Part shown: positions 29,501 through 40,322 of the stretch, one piece after another | Position numbering within the stretch: position 1 is the first letter of the stretch | Layout: each line of letters starts with the position of its first letter | Assembly: GCF_017980685.1 (NCBI RefSeq) | Contig: NZ_JACXXO010000006.1 | Span: forward strand, 225,724-289,723 | Reading direction: 5' to 3' | Length of the DNA stretch: 64,000 nucleotides | Source: Pseudomonas iridis | GTDB taxonomy: Bacteria > Pseudomonadota > Gammaproteobacteria > Pseudomonadales > Pseudomonadaceae | Program-made: the position numbers and the translations under genes | Notes under the pieces: model-generated | Seen by the model: the letters and a program-made list of their open reading frames with translations, nothing else | What the model was told of the DNA's origin: nothing | The model's database searches: none

Positions 29501-31097
29501 GTGCCGCGACCACGTATCGGTAACCCAGCTCAGTGATGCCGGCTTCGCCACGGATCTTGTGTTGCAAGGCCAGCAACGGCAATTCAAGGGGTAACTGTTG
29601 GCTATAGAGATCCTGCAAAGCAGATGCCTGAGTGGCGTCGTCGAGCAGTTTTTTCTTCAGGTACGCCGGGTAAGTGCTGCCGATGTCGACGGTTTTTACC
29701 AGCTCTTCGACAAAGGTCACGGTCATCCATTGCGGTAATGCGCTGCCGTCCTTGTAGGCCACCCTTTTATTGCCCAGGGGCAGCCCCGCCAGGTTTTGCA
29801 GTGCGAGATCGAGAAGCGTCAGCGTTTTGGTCTGAAATTCGCCCGGCACTATGAACGTGCCCCAGATCACCAGGCTGACGATGGTCATCTCGATGTCGTC
29901 GAGCTTGATATCGGTTGCTGTCGGGTGCTCTTTGAGAATCTGTGCAGTCAGTGCCTCGCGTGTGAATGTCTGCAGATCGTTGACTTCGCTCTGAAACGAT
30001 TTGCCCTGGTTCGCATGCTGCATCACGGTCAGATCCAGCAAATATCGGCCGTAGAGGGTCTGATCGGCAGGTGAGGCAGCGTCCAGCCACTCGGGCAGCA
30101 TTGGCTTCAGTCGCTCGATGTGCGGTTTCAGGCGTGGTATCGGTTGTTGATGGTTGGCAGCGGTTCCGGCGTGAGGATAGAGCCTTTTAAGAATCGGACC
30201 TTCGAAGAAATTGATCTGGCCCAGCGCATCGGCTTCAAGGGCAATGACAGTGCAGGCCTGGTGGTTGAAGAAGTCGCCTTCAGGCTCGACAAGTCGCCAG
30301 CTCAGACCTTTGGCGCTGGCGCCTTCGCGAAACCGGTGTGGCAGGGCATTGCCGATTTCGTCCACCGAAGCGAAGCGCCGAAAGCCTTGCACCACCGAGT
30401 GAGTGAGCACCAGCGTGCGCTGCCCGAGCGTACCGATCAGCACGGCCGTATTGAGCAGCGTCGCGTGTTTGCGGGCAGCCCCTTCACCGTGATCCAGGTC
30501 AATCAGACAGGCGCGGGTCTTGTACTTGTCGTTGGTTCTTTTCCGTTTGTCCGGGTTGTTGAAAACGGCGAGGGCCATGGCTTGCTCATCGGCATCCCAG
30601 CCAAGGCTTGCGTCGACATTCCATAGTCTGCGCAAGCCATCCGACAGTTGATACCAGCGCGGGTGATTCGCAGCGGTGGTTTCGCTCCAGTAATCGATGT
30701 GTTGCTCTTTGTAGGCAACGAACAGCAGTGGCGCCAGCTCGTTGATCAGCCGGGCGATGGCACTGATTTTCACCGGCAGCTGGATTGCCGGGCTGACAGT
30801 GGGCTGCAAGGTCAGGAAGTGTTCGTCGTCGAGGTACGTCACCGTGGTGCCGGACAGGCCAAGCCGCACCAGCGCGTCGGTAAGGGATTCGAACTTATCG
30901 GCACCCGGGGTTGCATGCTCGTCAGTGATGACCCATGTCGGCGTCGCGACCATGGCCCGTTGCGGGTCGATCTCCAGGTTCGGATACAGCGTTTTGAGGG
31001 CCTGACGCAGTGTTGTTGTGGCGACTTCCCGCAACGAGGGGCCGGTCACCAGTTGGGTCAACACATCGACCGCGCTGGGTAAGGATATTTCGGGCAT
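26484..31097 (-). CDS. large dermonecrotic-toxin-like protein (DUF6543 type)
   Basis: 1537 residues. The N-terminal third (LYPNLEIDPQRAMVATPTW, INELAPLLFVAYKEQHIDYW, KTRACLIDLDHGE) matches the large pseudomonad proteins annotated with a dermonecrotic-toxin or DUF6543 domain. Hydrophobic helices at about 705-775 (LFNAALPFLGRGVAIAAWIW) could insert in membranes. Long charged helical stretches follow (about 960-1330), and a compact C-terminal domain after about 1400 (TGAGVEWLKNHGEVTIAKIL) may be the effector. No signal peptide. The ATG at 31097 opens the recognisable domain. No secretion or immunity gene is adjacent. Toxicity is inferred from family naming only. Confidence 0.7.
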   Translation of the reverse strand: MPEISLPSAVDVLTQLVTGPSLREVATTTLRQALKTLYPNLEIDPQRAMVATPTWVITDEHATPGADKFESLTDALVRLGLSGTTVTYLDDEHFLTLQPTVSPAIQLPVKISAIARLINELAPLLFVAYKEQHIDYWSETTAANHPRWYQLSDGLRRLWNVDASLGWDADEQAMALAVFNNPDKRKRTNDKYKTRACLIDLDHGEGAARKHATLLNTAVLIGTLGQRTLVLTHSVVQGFRRFASVDEIGNALPHRFREGASAKGLSWRLVEPEGDFFNHQACTVIALEADALGQINFFEGPILKRLYPHAGTAANHQQPIPRLKPHIERLKPMLPEWLDAASPADQTLYGRYLLDLTVMQHANQGKSFQSEVNDLQTFTREALTAQILKEHPTATDIKLDDIEMTIVSLVIWGTFIVPGEFQTKTLTLLDLALQNLAGLPLGNKRVAYKDGSALPQWMTVTFVEELVKTVDIGSTYPAYLKKKLLDDATQASALQDLYSQQLPLELPLLALQHKIRGEAGITELGYRYVVAALNSVAADRQVDGQDIVIRPLAFVTHRSTSRADTVDNMFVIGPRDPDKGPCLLYRPLFEKALIQYPGPTNLLYAIKHSQDLRESVLAWLPDSVRFNFSQYVFAARVPSVWVIPEIVVHPLTLIDMSRPVTLGSDVIESDVLATLHKTNVQAVITQADRQSVSNAEARWATLKRGGWALFNAALPFLGRGVAIAAWIWQIMDDLQEVSDAANQQSGRVAWSALADILLALGMVLAHRAAVGHKPAHKAISAVDEWESLTPQPVPELINAVHAPDIAGSELVANHGTSINTIAALEQSNHSLAALLDRLNVSKPEALGAAASEGPYQHLYQHDGKWYAPVDKRWFQVQINEDEHVQIIDSSRQPPGTGPFLVRSAAGQWVVDLRLRLSGGSLSSRRKQVQRQNKQRISQHRSAISAFDLTMASKLTELTQTRTAMDAALPETAKTARKHYLDLLDSQLKEYGENIKQIRELNSLQEVPNFRAVMIERLEMQLFLGQEWLIENSTDFQANIRAMTMAIEDRRQSSSQLFIQTCEEMSDQTQGIMEKIDASHTRFAELERLGEGAVELLIKYRKTLPDYDLNDFKLLQISLGQEICVKPGTTAVRAQVQSAMERLIESAALNVQSSLNLSTDESLHNLGERIDTLNHLTRQFAAVDQGFGDIAAEFADQLNLSRLARVRERVKEFSDMAVTQLAGLLRDRRLVEPQAGPSRPAGMNTRKIIKTRSRGTLVGVPKVATEGGPGDLVELRSNMTGVIATFQEESPGVWVEHITATPTTQLPKPPSRLNLNKSIRAGQALLDGLAEFHRVTDARIKRSPRLPVEVEEEYHRHAALLRKANADIDEALTARNATADLDNPTQELGHALEKAAKTLDEKGTSTRARMIKQQMPTGAGVEWLKNHGEVTIAKILTRRELKSRPNDFLDEYEVRDIKTNKVVCYAHFHYSSVSAPLTPFLAGHLKTNAQRHLGGTYELRGLNNQQIIDIHRSEISTQLAETLFFTPAKPAATGPTQP

Positions 31098-31242
31098 GGG
31101 CAATTCCTGCTCTGACTGTTGGGCACACCGGGGAAGTGGCCGAGCAGGGCAAGGTAAAGTTCGCGTCGCGACGGTGTGCGGTACATAGATCTTGCGGGCA
31201 AAAAAAGACCCGCGCGAGCGGGTCCAGGTGTTCAGCCGTTGC

Positions 31243-32274
<1,032 letters not shown>

Positions 32275-32446
32275 TTGTTGTTCTCCGCAGGGGCTGATTC
32301 GGTTTGCGTCCAGTGTTGCGGCGCACAGCGATTCGGAAAACGGCAGAAGAGGCCAAAAGGGGATCGATATGGCCAGAACCTCTGACCGCTATTCGCCCCT
32401 TGCTGGAGAAGGTTTGTCGTCGACATGGGCATGAAATGCAAACCCT

Positions 32447-32535
32447 TGTGGGAGCTGGCTTGCCAGCGATAGCGGCGTGTCCGGCAACATGAATGTTGGC
32501 TGTGCCGAAGTAATCGCTGGCAAGCCAGCTCCCAC
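32447..32535. repeat. REP pair, family B
   Basis: Inverted copies of TGTGGGAGCTGGCTTGCCAG (continuing CGAT) between the AraC gene 3' end and the amidohydrolase gene. A second pair is at 40128. Confidence 0.85.
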
Positions 32536-32545
32536 ATTGAGGATA

Positions 32546-33541
32546 TCAATGCGGTCGGAACTGACTCGGCGCGACCCCACTCCAGCGCACAAACGCATGG
32601 CGAAAGCTCGCGGTCTCGCTGAAGCCCAGGGTTTCGGCGATGCGGTAGATCGGAAGTTGATCCTCACACAGCATCTGCTTGGCTCGCTCGAAGCGCAGTT
32701 CATCGAGCAGTTCCTGATAGCTACTGCCCATGTCCTTCAGATGTCTGCGCAAAGTGCGCGGCGAGCATTTCATTTGCTGAGCCAGACCTTCCAGTCCCGG
32801 TGCGGCGTTCAACTGGGCACTGAGCAATTGGCGGATACGGCCCAACCACGCCTGACGCCCGGTGAATTCAAGGTTCTGCTTGCGGCAGCGTTCGGCCATG
32901 GCCTGGTGGGTGATGAGATCGGCCAGCGGCAGCGGTTGATCGAGCCAGTGACGGTCGAAGGCGAAGGCGTTGTCCTTGGCAGTGAAGTGCAGCGGACTGT
33001 CGAAGTGCTCGGCGTAGCTGTCGCGATAGTCCGGCGCCGCGTGTTCGAACCGCGTGGCGAGCAATGGCAACGGATGCCCGAGCAAGTCATCACAAATGAC
33101 TCTCAGCGACACCAGACAAAATTCGGCATTGAACACCGCCATCGCCGGGCTCTCGCGATAATCGGCAGCGACGAACCAGACGCGCTCGCCGTCGTCCTCA
33201 AGACTCAGTTCGAAAAGTGTTCCCAACAGCGCCGGATACCGGATGGCCAGACGTAAAGCGTCACCGAAGGTGGCACAGGTGAGCAGGGCGTAACCGAGGA
33301 TGCCGTAGCAGGAAACGTGCATGCGTCGACCCAGCTCCAGACCGATATCGTGCTTGAGCGCGACCGCGTTGGCGCAGACCTGCATCTCCTGATTGGTGGT
33401 GATGCGCGTGTCGGCACGGCTGAGGTCTGCCGCACCAATGCCGCTGCCGGCCAGCAACGCTTCGCTCGACAGGCCTGCGGCTTTGAAGGTGTTGAGGATC
33501 AGCGAGACGGCGTTAAGAGTGGTGAGGTGGGAGTGCAGCAT
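32546..33541 (-). CDS. AraC-family regulator (arabinose_bind_2 domain)
   Basis: 331 residues from the ATG at 33541; an ATG at 33559 would add six. The N-terminal effector domain (about 15-190) is of the AraC_arabinose_bind_2/OruR-ArgR-like class (VSCYGILGYALLTCATFGDALRLAIRYPALLG). The C-terminal double HTH (about 230-330) has LAQQMKCSPRTLRRHLKDMGSSYQELLDELRFERAKQML and IYRIAETLGFSETASFRHAFVRWSGVAPSQFR. Promoter TATAAT at 33614-33619 on the minus strand is overlapped by a 19-bp palindrome, suggesting feedback control. The target is unknown; the downstream amidohydrolase on the same strand is a candidate. Confidence 0.9.
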   Translation of the reverse strand: MLHSHLTTLNAVSLILNTFKAAGLSSEALLAGSGIGAADLSRADTRITTNQEMQVCANAVALKHDIGLELGRRMHVSCYGILGYALLTCATFGDALRLAIRYPALLGTLFELSLEDDGERVWFVAADYRESPAMAVFNAEFCLVSLRVICDDLLGHPLPLLATRFEHAAPDYRDSYAEHFDSPLHFTAKDNAFAFDRHWLDQPLPLADLITHQAMAERCRKQNLEFTGRQAWLGRIRQLLSAQLNAAPGLEGLAQQMKCSPRTLRRHLKDMGSSYQELLDELRFERAKQMLCEDQLPIYRIAETLGFSETASFRHAFVRWSGVAPSQFRPH

Positions 33542-33613
33542 AAGAAGTTTCCCGATCATGGATGGGGATACCCCAGCAATTTATGTGCCGCTCAAGACAA
33601 TTTGTAAGTCGAG

Positions 33614-33638
33614 ATTATATTGAAAGTTAAACTTTCAA
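33614..33638 (-). promoter_or_regulatory. AraC-gene promoter with 19-bp palindrome
   Basis: On the minus strand a perfect TATAAT -10 (33614-33619) directly adjoins TTGAAAGTTAAACTTTCAA (33620-33638), a perfect 9-1-9 palindrome filling the -35/-10 spacer. Position fits a repressor operator. Confidence 0.6.
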
Positions 33639-33822
33639 TCGCCGGCGAGAGATTTGCAAGTTGTGTTTTTAAAAGTTAATTATAACTCTTTGAGTAATTA
33701 GAGCAGGACATGGCGCATTTCAATTCTAAAGTTTAAACTGCGCTTGGTCTACTGTCAGAAATTACAGGTTTTTGGCGAATTATTAACCGTTTGTCGAATA
33801 TTTTTATTTGTTGGTATTTTTT

Positions 33823-33851
33823 TTGACAGCCCCATAAGTCGGGTCTAGTTT
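33823..33851 (+). promoter_or_regulatory. sigma70 promoter of orphan gene
   Basis: TTGACA (33823-33828), 17-bp spacer, TAGTTT (33846-33851), about 90 bp upstream of the ATG at 33940. Confidence 0.6.
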
Positions 33852-33939
33852 GCCAGTGGATGTCGCCAGTTGTTTGGTGGGTGTTGCGTGTTTTTCAGTG
33901 AATATGAATTTTGACTAATGTGTCGAAAAGGAGATTTAA

Positions 33940-34371
33940 ATGAGCCGTTCACAAGCTAAAGAATATCCGTTGGAATTTTTCAAAGGCATCAAGAAGGCGC
34001 TTCAAGGCCAGATCACTGTGGAGGTTGACGGTCAAAAGCAAACGTTTCCGGTGATTCGCGCCGAAGTCCGTGCAAATGATATTGTTTTGAACTTCGATAT
34101 GAGCGGCGGAAATCCGAACCGCAATGATATTATCGGCTTGGTATTCGGCAAAGCTCATTTGAATAAGAAAGTGGAGTTTGTGGCGCCCGGCTCCCCTGTT
34201 TATCTGTTGTTTCAGGATCCTGGGCAAGAGTGGTTGGCGGCAAAGGGCTGGATTCGAATGGAGTGGCAAGAGGGCAGTAAAACAATCGCTGGATTGCTGG
34301 ATAATGTGCAGGGCGATAGAGAGGGTAACTCCAAACTCACCGGCGGAAAATTTGAAGTTACATTAGATTGA
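33940..34371 (+). CDS. orphan 143-residue protein, unknown
   Basis: 143 residues, soluble, no signal or membrane segment. The composition suggests an all-beta fold (GQITVEVDGQKQTFPVIRAEV, NDIVLNFDMSGG, KKVEFVAPGSPVYLLF). I do not recognise the family. AAGGAGA lies 6 nt before the ATG. Its own sigma70 promoter and a strong downstream terminator make it a monocistronic unit. Codon use is markedly more A/T-ending than in the neighbours (many AAA, AAT, TTT), and the upstream region is AT-rich, which suggests recent acquisition. A secreted effector or phage-related role is possible but unsupported. Confidence 0.75.
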   Translation: MSRSQAKEYPLEFFKGIKKALQGQITVEVDGQKQTFPVIRAEVRANDIVLNFDMSGGNPNRNDIIGLVFGKAHLNKKVEFVAPGSPVYLLFQDPGQEWLAAKGWIRMEWQEGSKTIAGLLDNVQGDREGNSKLTGGKFEVTLD

Positions 34372-34377
34372 TTGTTT

Positions 34378-34410
34378 AAACCTTCCTGCATCAACTTTGC
34401 AGGAAGGTTT
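34378..34410. terminator. bidirectional intrinsic terminator
   Basis: Perfect 13-bp stem AAACCTTCCTGCA / TGCAGGAAGGTTT with a 7-base loop, between the convergent orphan gene and ansA. Confidence 0.85.
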
Positions 34411-34443
34411 ATTTATGGCGAGAAGTGTATTGGCCAGCGCTGG

Positions 34444-35448
34444 TCAGACCAGCTCGCCACACAGGTCCAGCTCAACCAGTTGACGAACGTCCTGTGTGTT
34501 AAGCCCTGCACCGAGCAGGCCGTGTAACTTGCCGAACGCTGCCTCGCGAGTCATGCCACCGCCGGACAATACGCCGACACCGCGTAAGCGACTGCCAGCC
34601 TCGTAAACATCCAGCTCGACGCCACCCTCATGGCATTGCGTCACGGCAATCACCACCACGCCGTTATCCCGCGCCCGGCCAAGGCTTGCCAGAAACTCGG
34701 GATTGTCGCTCGGCCCGGTGCCGCTGCCGTAGCACTCCAGCACCAGACCCTGAATGCCGCTGTCGAGCAAGCCGTCGAGGACTTCCGCGCTGATGCCCGG
34801 GAACAGTGGCAACACCGCAACCTTGGCCAACTGCTTCGGCTGTTTGTAGTTCAACGACGCTGGAATCGAAGGGGCTTTAATACCGCCGCCCTGACGCTCC
34901 AGACGTTTGAACGGATGACGGCCGAAGCTGCGCACTTTCGCGCAGCGGGTCGGCGCCAGGAGTTCGCCGTGGAAGTACAGATGCACGCCCGGCGCCTGGC
35001 CTTGGCCGAGGGCAACCAGCGCACCACCGAGGTTTTCCCAGGCATCGCTGTCAGTAACACCGGCCGGCAGCATGGAACCGGTGAAGCACACACGAGCATT
35101 GAGCCCCAACAACTGGAAGCTCATCGCCGCCGCGCTGTAGGCCAGTGTGTCGGTGCCGTGCAGGATCAGCACGCTGTCGCAGCCTTGCACATCCACGGCA
35201 TCGACCACCGCTTCACGCAATTGCTGCCAATAGGCCGGGGTCATGTTGGCGCTGTCGATCAGCGGCGACATTTCACGAAAGCGCCATTGCGGCACGACCA
35301 GTTCTGGCTGACTGTGCAGATAGTCGCGCATCCGCGCTTCGAAACCGGACGCCGGGGCCAGGCCATTGGCGCTGGCCTGCATGCCGATGGTGCCACCGGT
35401 GTAGAGCACCATGACGTTTTGCGCGGCAGGATAGGTCGACGAATTCAT
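34444..35448 (-). CDS. ansA: L-asparaginase (type I, cytosolic)
   Basis: 334 residues. Hydrolyses asparagine to aspartate and ammonia. The two catalytic Thr motifs are present: YTGGTIGM (about 16-23) and LHGTDTLAYSAAAM (about 99-112), with the Lys of RSFGRHPFKR downstream. No signal peptide, so it is of the cytosolic AnsA type rather than the periplasmic glutaminase-asparaginase. GGAG upstream of the ATG. aspA, which deaminates the aspartate product, lies 2 kb away on the same strand. Confidence 0.9.
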   Translation of the reverse strand: MNSSTYPAAQNVMVLYTGGTIGMQASANGLAPASGFEARMRDYLHSQPELVVPQWRFREMSPLIDSANMTPAYWQQLREAVVDAVDVQGCDSVLILHGTDTLAYSAAAMSFQLLGLNARVCFTGSMLPAGVTDSDAWENLGGALVALGQGQAPGVHLYFHGELLAPTRCAKVRSFGRHPFKRLERQGGGIKAPSIPASLNYKQPKQLAKVAVLPLFPGISAEVLDGLLDSGIQGLVLECYGSGTGPSDNPEFLASLGRARDNGVVVIAVTQCHEGGVELDVYEAGSRLRGVGVLSGGGMTREAAFGKLHGLLGAGLNTQDVRQLVELDLCGELV

Positions 35449-35474
35449 GAGGATTCTCCGAAAGGATGAGGTCC

Positions 35475-35565
35475 TGTGGGAGCGAGCCTGCTCGCGAAAG
35501 CGGTGTGTCAGTCAATGCATGCATGAACTGCCAGATTGCATTCGCGAGCAGGCTCGCTCCCACAG
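35475..35565. repeat. REP pair, family A
   Basis: Inverted TGTGGGAGCGAGCCTGCTCG pair between the symporter gene 3' end and the ansA start. Confidence 0.9.
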
Positions 35566-35616
35566 TTTTCCGAACTGTAACTGACGAGCGCAGGAGATGC
35601 GCCCGTCATTCACCCA

Positions 35617-37068
35617 TCAGCGTTGCGCTGCAGGGACGCCTTGCGGCTCGACTTCAGTCTTGCCGGCGGCGGCGGGCGGGTTGGCCGGCCAGGCTTTGCG
35701 GTCCAGGTCCAGATCCGGGAATTTGCTCGAATCGAACACCGGCGTCTTGATGCCGGCCGCACGCTGGTCATCGTAGTCACGCAGGATGCGCATGCCGATC
35801 TTGAACAGCAGGAACAGCGCGATCAGGTTCACAAACGCCAGCATGGTCATGGTGATGTCAGCGAAGGCGAACACGGTGCTGAGGTTTTCGATCGCACCCC
35901 AGAAGATCAGCACCAATACCAACACGCGGTAGCCGATCAGCGCCTTGCGGTTTTCACCGATCATGAAGCGCAGGTTGCTCTCGCCCAAGTAGTAGTTGTA
36001 GAGGATCGAGGTGAACACGAACAACGCCAGGGCGACCGAGATGAACATCCGGCCCCATTCACCCACCACAGCGGCCAGCGAGTTCTGGGTCAGGGCAATG
36101 CCATCGCCTTCGAAGCCCGGGGTGTAGAAGCCCGAGAGCAGGATCAGCAGCGCGGTGCAGGTGCAGATCACGAAAGTGTCGAGGAACACGCTGAACGCCT
36201 GAACCACGCCTTGCGCGACCGGGTGCTCGACCGAAGCCACAGCCGCCACGTTCGGCGCACTGCCCAAACCGGCTTCGTTGGCGAACACGCCACGCTTCAC
36301 GCCCATGACGATGGCGCTACCGATCAGACCGCCGAATGCCTGGTCGAGACCGAATGCGCTTTTGACGATGGTCATCAACATCGCGGGTACGTGGTCGAAT
36401 TGCAGCACGATCACGTAGAGGGTCACGCCGATGTACACCAGGGTTTTCACCGGTACCAACAGGTCAGCGACCTTGGCGATACGCTTGATCCCGCCGATGA
36501 ACACCAGGCCCAGCAGCACTGCCAGGCCGAGGCCGGTGTAAGTGGTGTCGAGGCCGAAAGCGTTTTCCAGCGAGTGAGTCACGGCGTGAGCTTGCAGGCC
36601 GTTGAAGGCGAAACCGAAGGTCACCAGCAACAGGAACGCCATGACCATACCCAACCAGCGTTTCTGCAAACCGTGCTGGATGTAGTAGGACGGGCCGCCA
36701 CGGAAGGTGCCATCAGAGTCGGTGCGTTTGTAGAGCTGGCCGAGCGAGCACTCGAAGAAGCTGCTGGACATGCCGACCAGTGCGGTTACCCACATCCAGA
36801 ACACCGCACCTGGCCCACCGAGGGTCACTGCGATGCCGACACCGGCGATGTTACCTGCACCGACACGGCCGGCGAGGCTGAGCATCAGGGCCTGGAACGA
36901 GCTGAGCTGCCCGGCGCTGCTTTTCAGGCTGTCGCGGAACACCGCGAACATGTGGAAGAAGTGCCGCAATTGAACGAAACGCGAGCGAATCGTGAAGTAG
37001 CTACCGAGCCCGACAATGAGCACGATCAGTACTTTCCCTGAGAGGAAGTCGTTAATGACTTCGAGCAT
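35617..37068 (-). CDS. AGCS-family sodium:alanine/glycine symporter
   Basis: 483-residue inner-membrane carrier with about 11 helices. Alanine or Gly:cation symporter signatures are GRVGAGNIAGVGIAVTLGGPGAVFWMW, GGPSYYIQHGL, a KRGVFANEAGLGSAP segment and C-terminal MIGENRKALIGYR. It imports alanine and/or glycine with Na+ or H+. A soluble C-terminal tail of about 50 residues is Pro/Ala-rich. GAGGAAAAA precedes the ATG. On the same strand as aspA (upstream) and ansA (downstream), but separated by a terminator and REP pairs. Confidence 0.9.
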   Translation of the reverse strand: MLEVINDFLSGKVLIVLIVGLGSYFTIRSRFVQLRHFFHMFAVFRDSLKSSAGQLSSFQALMLSLAGRVGAGNIAGVGIAVTLGGPGAVFWMWVTALVGMSSSFFECSLGQLYKRTDSDGTFRGGPSYYIQHGLQKRWLGMVMAFLLLVTFGFAFNGLQAHAVTHSLENAFGLDTTYTGLGLAVLLGLVFIGGIKRIAKVADLLVPVKTLVYIGVTLYVIVLQFDHVPAMLMTIVKSAFGLDQAFGGLIGSAIVMGVKRGVFANEAGLGSAPNVAAVASVEHPVAQGVVQAFSVFLDTFVICTCTALLILLSGFYTPGFEGDGIALTQNSLAAVVGEWGRMFISVALALFVFTSILYNYYLGESNLRFMIGENRKALIGYRVLVLVLIFWGAIENLSTVFAFADITMTMLAFVNLIALFLLFKIGMRILRDYDDQRAAGIKTPVFDSSKFPDLDLDRKAWPANPPAAAGKTEVEPQGVPAAQR

Positions 37069-37372
37069 GGATTTTTCCTCGCTGTTTTTTGTGTAAGCAA
37101 ATGCTGGATAGAAGAAACATCGTGTTACACCGGTCTGCGCACGGCACGACGGGTGAGGCGAAGGTTTCGTCCCGGATCCATTTCGCGGGTTTGTTATTAG
37201 TTCGGGTTTCGCATGGGTGATGGCCTCGTTACCGACGACCGCTCACGCGAAGAGGGGCGGCACTATACCGATCAGTGGCGCGCCCGTCTGCACGGTAGTG
37301 GTGCAAGCGACGAAACGAAGCTTTGAAACACCCGGCGTTACCGGCGCCGGGTTTGTGCGGGAACTGCTTTTT

Positions 37373-37458
37373 TGTGGGAGCGAGCCTGCTCGCGAAAGCG
37401 GTGTATCAGGCGCATTGGCGTTGGATGTGTCGCCTTCGCGAGCAGGCTCGCTCCCACA
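37373..37458. repeat. REP pair, family A
   Basis: Inverted TGTGGGAGCGAGCCTGCTCG pair between the aspA terminator and the symporter promoter region. Confidence 0.9.
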
Positions 37459-37500
37459 TTGTTCAGTCCCCAGACATACGGGTCTCAGGATCAGATAGTT

Positions 37501-37534
37501 AAAAAAAAGGGCTTGGGGACGGATCCCCAAGCCC
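37501..37534 (-). terminator. intrinsic terminator of aspA
   Basis: Perfect 11-bp stem GGGCTTGGGGA / TCCCCAAGCCC, 4-base loop, then T8 on the minus strand, 64 bp after the aspA stop. Confidence 0.9.
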
Positions 37535-37597
37535 TCAAAAGGTGAGAGGTGTCTAGTCCCTCGACCTGGTGAGCGGTGCAACAAGTAACGCGTCGGC

Positions 37598-39034
<1,437 letters not shown>

Positions 39035-39202
39035 CTCGATATGGACCCGGTCTGTGCCGGAACGCTGCGAATGCTAGGCTTGTGGGGAAATTTGGGCCAA
39101 TGCTGTTAAGCACTGGCCTATGCACATTCGGCATAATGCCCGTGTGACGCCGCGTGCGCGGCAGACGTGTGACCTGTTTTGGTGCGTGTCCGGGAGGACG
39201 TG

Positions 39203-40111
39203 ATGAATCTGGAAAGCAAATGGCTCGAGGACTTCAGTGCTCTGGCCGCCACCCGCAGCTTCTCGCAGGCCGCCGAACGACGTTTCGTGACTCAGCCAGC
39301 ATTCAGCCGGCGGATCCGCAGCCTCGAAGCGGCGCTGGGGCTGACCTTGGTCAATCGGTCGCGTACGCCGATCGAACTGACGGCGGCGGGGCAATTGTTT
39401 CTGGTGACCGCGCGCACCGTGGTCGAGCAACTCGGCGAAGTGTTGCGTCACCTGCATCATCTGGAAGGCGGGCAGGGCGAAGTGATGCAGGTGGCCGCCG
39501 CTCACTCCTTGGCGCTGGGCTTCTTCCCGCGCTGGATCGCGCAATTGCGTAACGAAGGGCTGAACATCGCCACGCGGCTGGTCGCGACCAACGTTGGCGA
39601 TGCGGTGCATGCGTTGCGTGAAGGTGGTTGTGATCTGATGCTGGCGTTCTATGATCCGGACGCGGCGATGCAGATGGACCCGGAGATTTTCCCGTCGCTG
39701 CATTTGGGCCAGACCGAAATGTTGCCGGTGTGCGCGGCGGATGCCGATGGCAAGCCGTTGTTCGATCTGGAAGGCGAAGCCAGTGTGCCGCTGCTCGCCT
39801 ACAGCGCGGGGGCTTTTCTCGGACGCTCTGTGAACGGTTTGCTGCGCCAGCGTCAGCTGCGGTTTACCACCATTTATGAAACCGCCATGGCCGACAGCCT
39901 GAAAAGCATGGCGCTGGAAGGACTCGGCATTGCCTGGGTGCCGCAACTGAGCGTGCGTGCCGAACTGGCGCGTGGCGAACTGGTGGTCTGCGGCGGCCCG
40001 CAATGGCATGTGCCGCTGGAGATTCGTCTGTATCGATGCGCACTGGTGCGCAAGGCCAACGTGCGTCTGCTGTGGCGCAAGCTCGAGGGCGGCGCGGCAC
40101 AAAACGCCTGA
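39203..40111 (+). CDS. LysR-family regulator
   Basis: 302 residues: HTH at about 4-62 (WLEDFSALAATRSFSQAAERRFVTQPAFSRRIRSLEAALG) and a type-2 periplasmic-binding effector domain. GGGAGG about 10 nt before the ATG at 39203. Divergent from aspA, the usual arrangement of a LysR protein with its target, so control of aspartate degradation is inferred. No effector can be named. Confidence 0.9.
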   Translation: MNLESKWLEDFSALAATRSFSQAAERRFVTQPAFSRRIRSLEAALGLTLVNRSRTPIELTAAGQLFLVTARTVVEQLGEVLRHLHHLEGGQGEVMQVAAAHSLALGFFPRWIAQLRNEGLNIATRLVATNVGDAVHALREGGCDLMLAFYDPDAAMQMDPEIFPSLHLGQTEMLPVCAADADGKPLFDLEGEASVPLLAYSAGAFLGRSVNGLLRQRQLRFTTIYETAMADSLKSMALEGLGIAWVPQLSVRAELARGELVVCGGPQWHVPLEIRLYRCALVRKANVRLLWRKLEGGAAQNA

Positions 40112-40127
40112 ACCCATCGAATAAACC

Positions 40128-40217
40128 TGTGGGAGCTGGCTTGCCAGCGATTGCGGTTGGCCAGTCACCCTCAATGTTTGCTGACACGACGTCATCGCTG
40201 GCAAGCCAGCTCCCACA
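40128..40217. repeat. REP pair, family B
   Basis: Inverted TGTGGGAGCTGGCTTGCCAG pair in the 330-bp gap between the LysR gene and purE. Confidence 0.85.
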
Positions 40218-40322
40218 AGGGATTTGCGGTGTTTCTGGACTGACCTTCAGGTCAATAAAACCGGGCTTTTGCGGCAGATGACAGATGGTCGCGCAGGGGG
40301 CTGTTTATTACTTTCATTGCGG

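Larger units (their letters stand above)
33542..33939. other. AT-rich divergent intergenic region
   Basis: 398 bp, visibly richer in A/T than its surroundings, with no supported gene. It carries the AraC-gene promoter and palindrome (33614-33638) and a sigma70 promoter for the orphan gene (33823-33851). Confidence 0.7.
37069..37597. other. intergenic region aspA-symporter
   Basis: 529 bp without a supported gene. It holds, in minus-strand order, the aspA terminator, a family-A REP pair, a possible -10 TATAGT (37262-37267) and a leader of about 190 nt for the symporter mRNA. The leader shows no riboswitch I can name. Confidence 0.6.
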
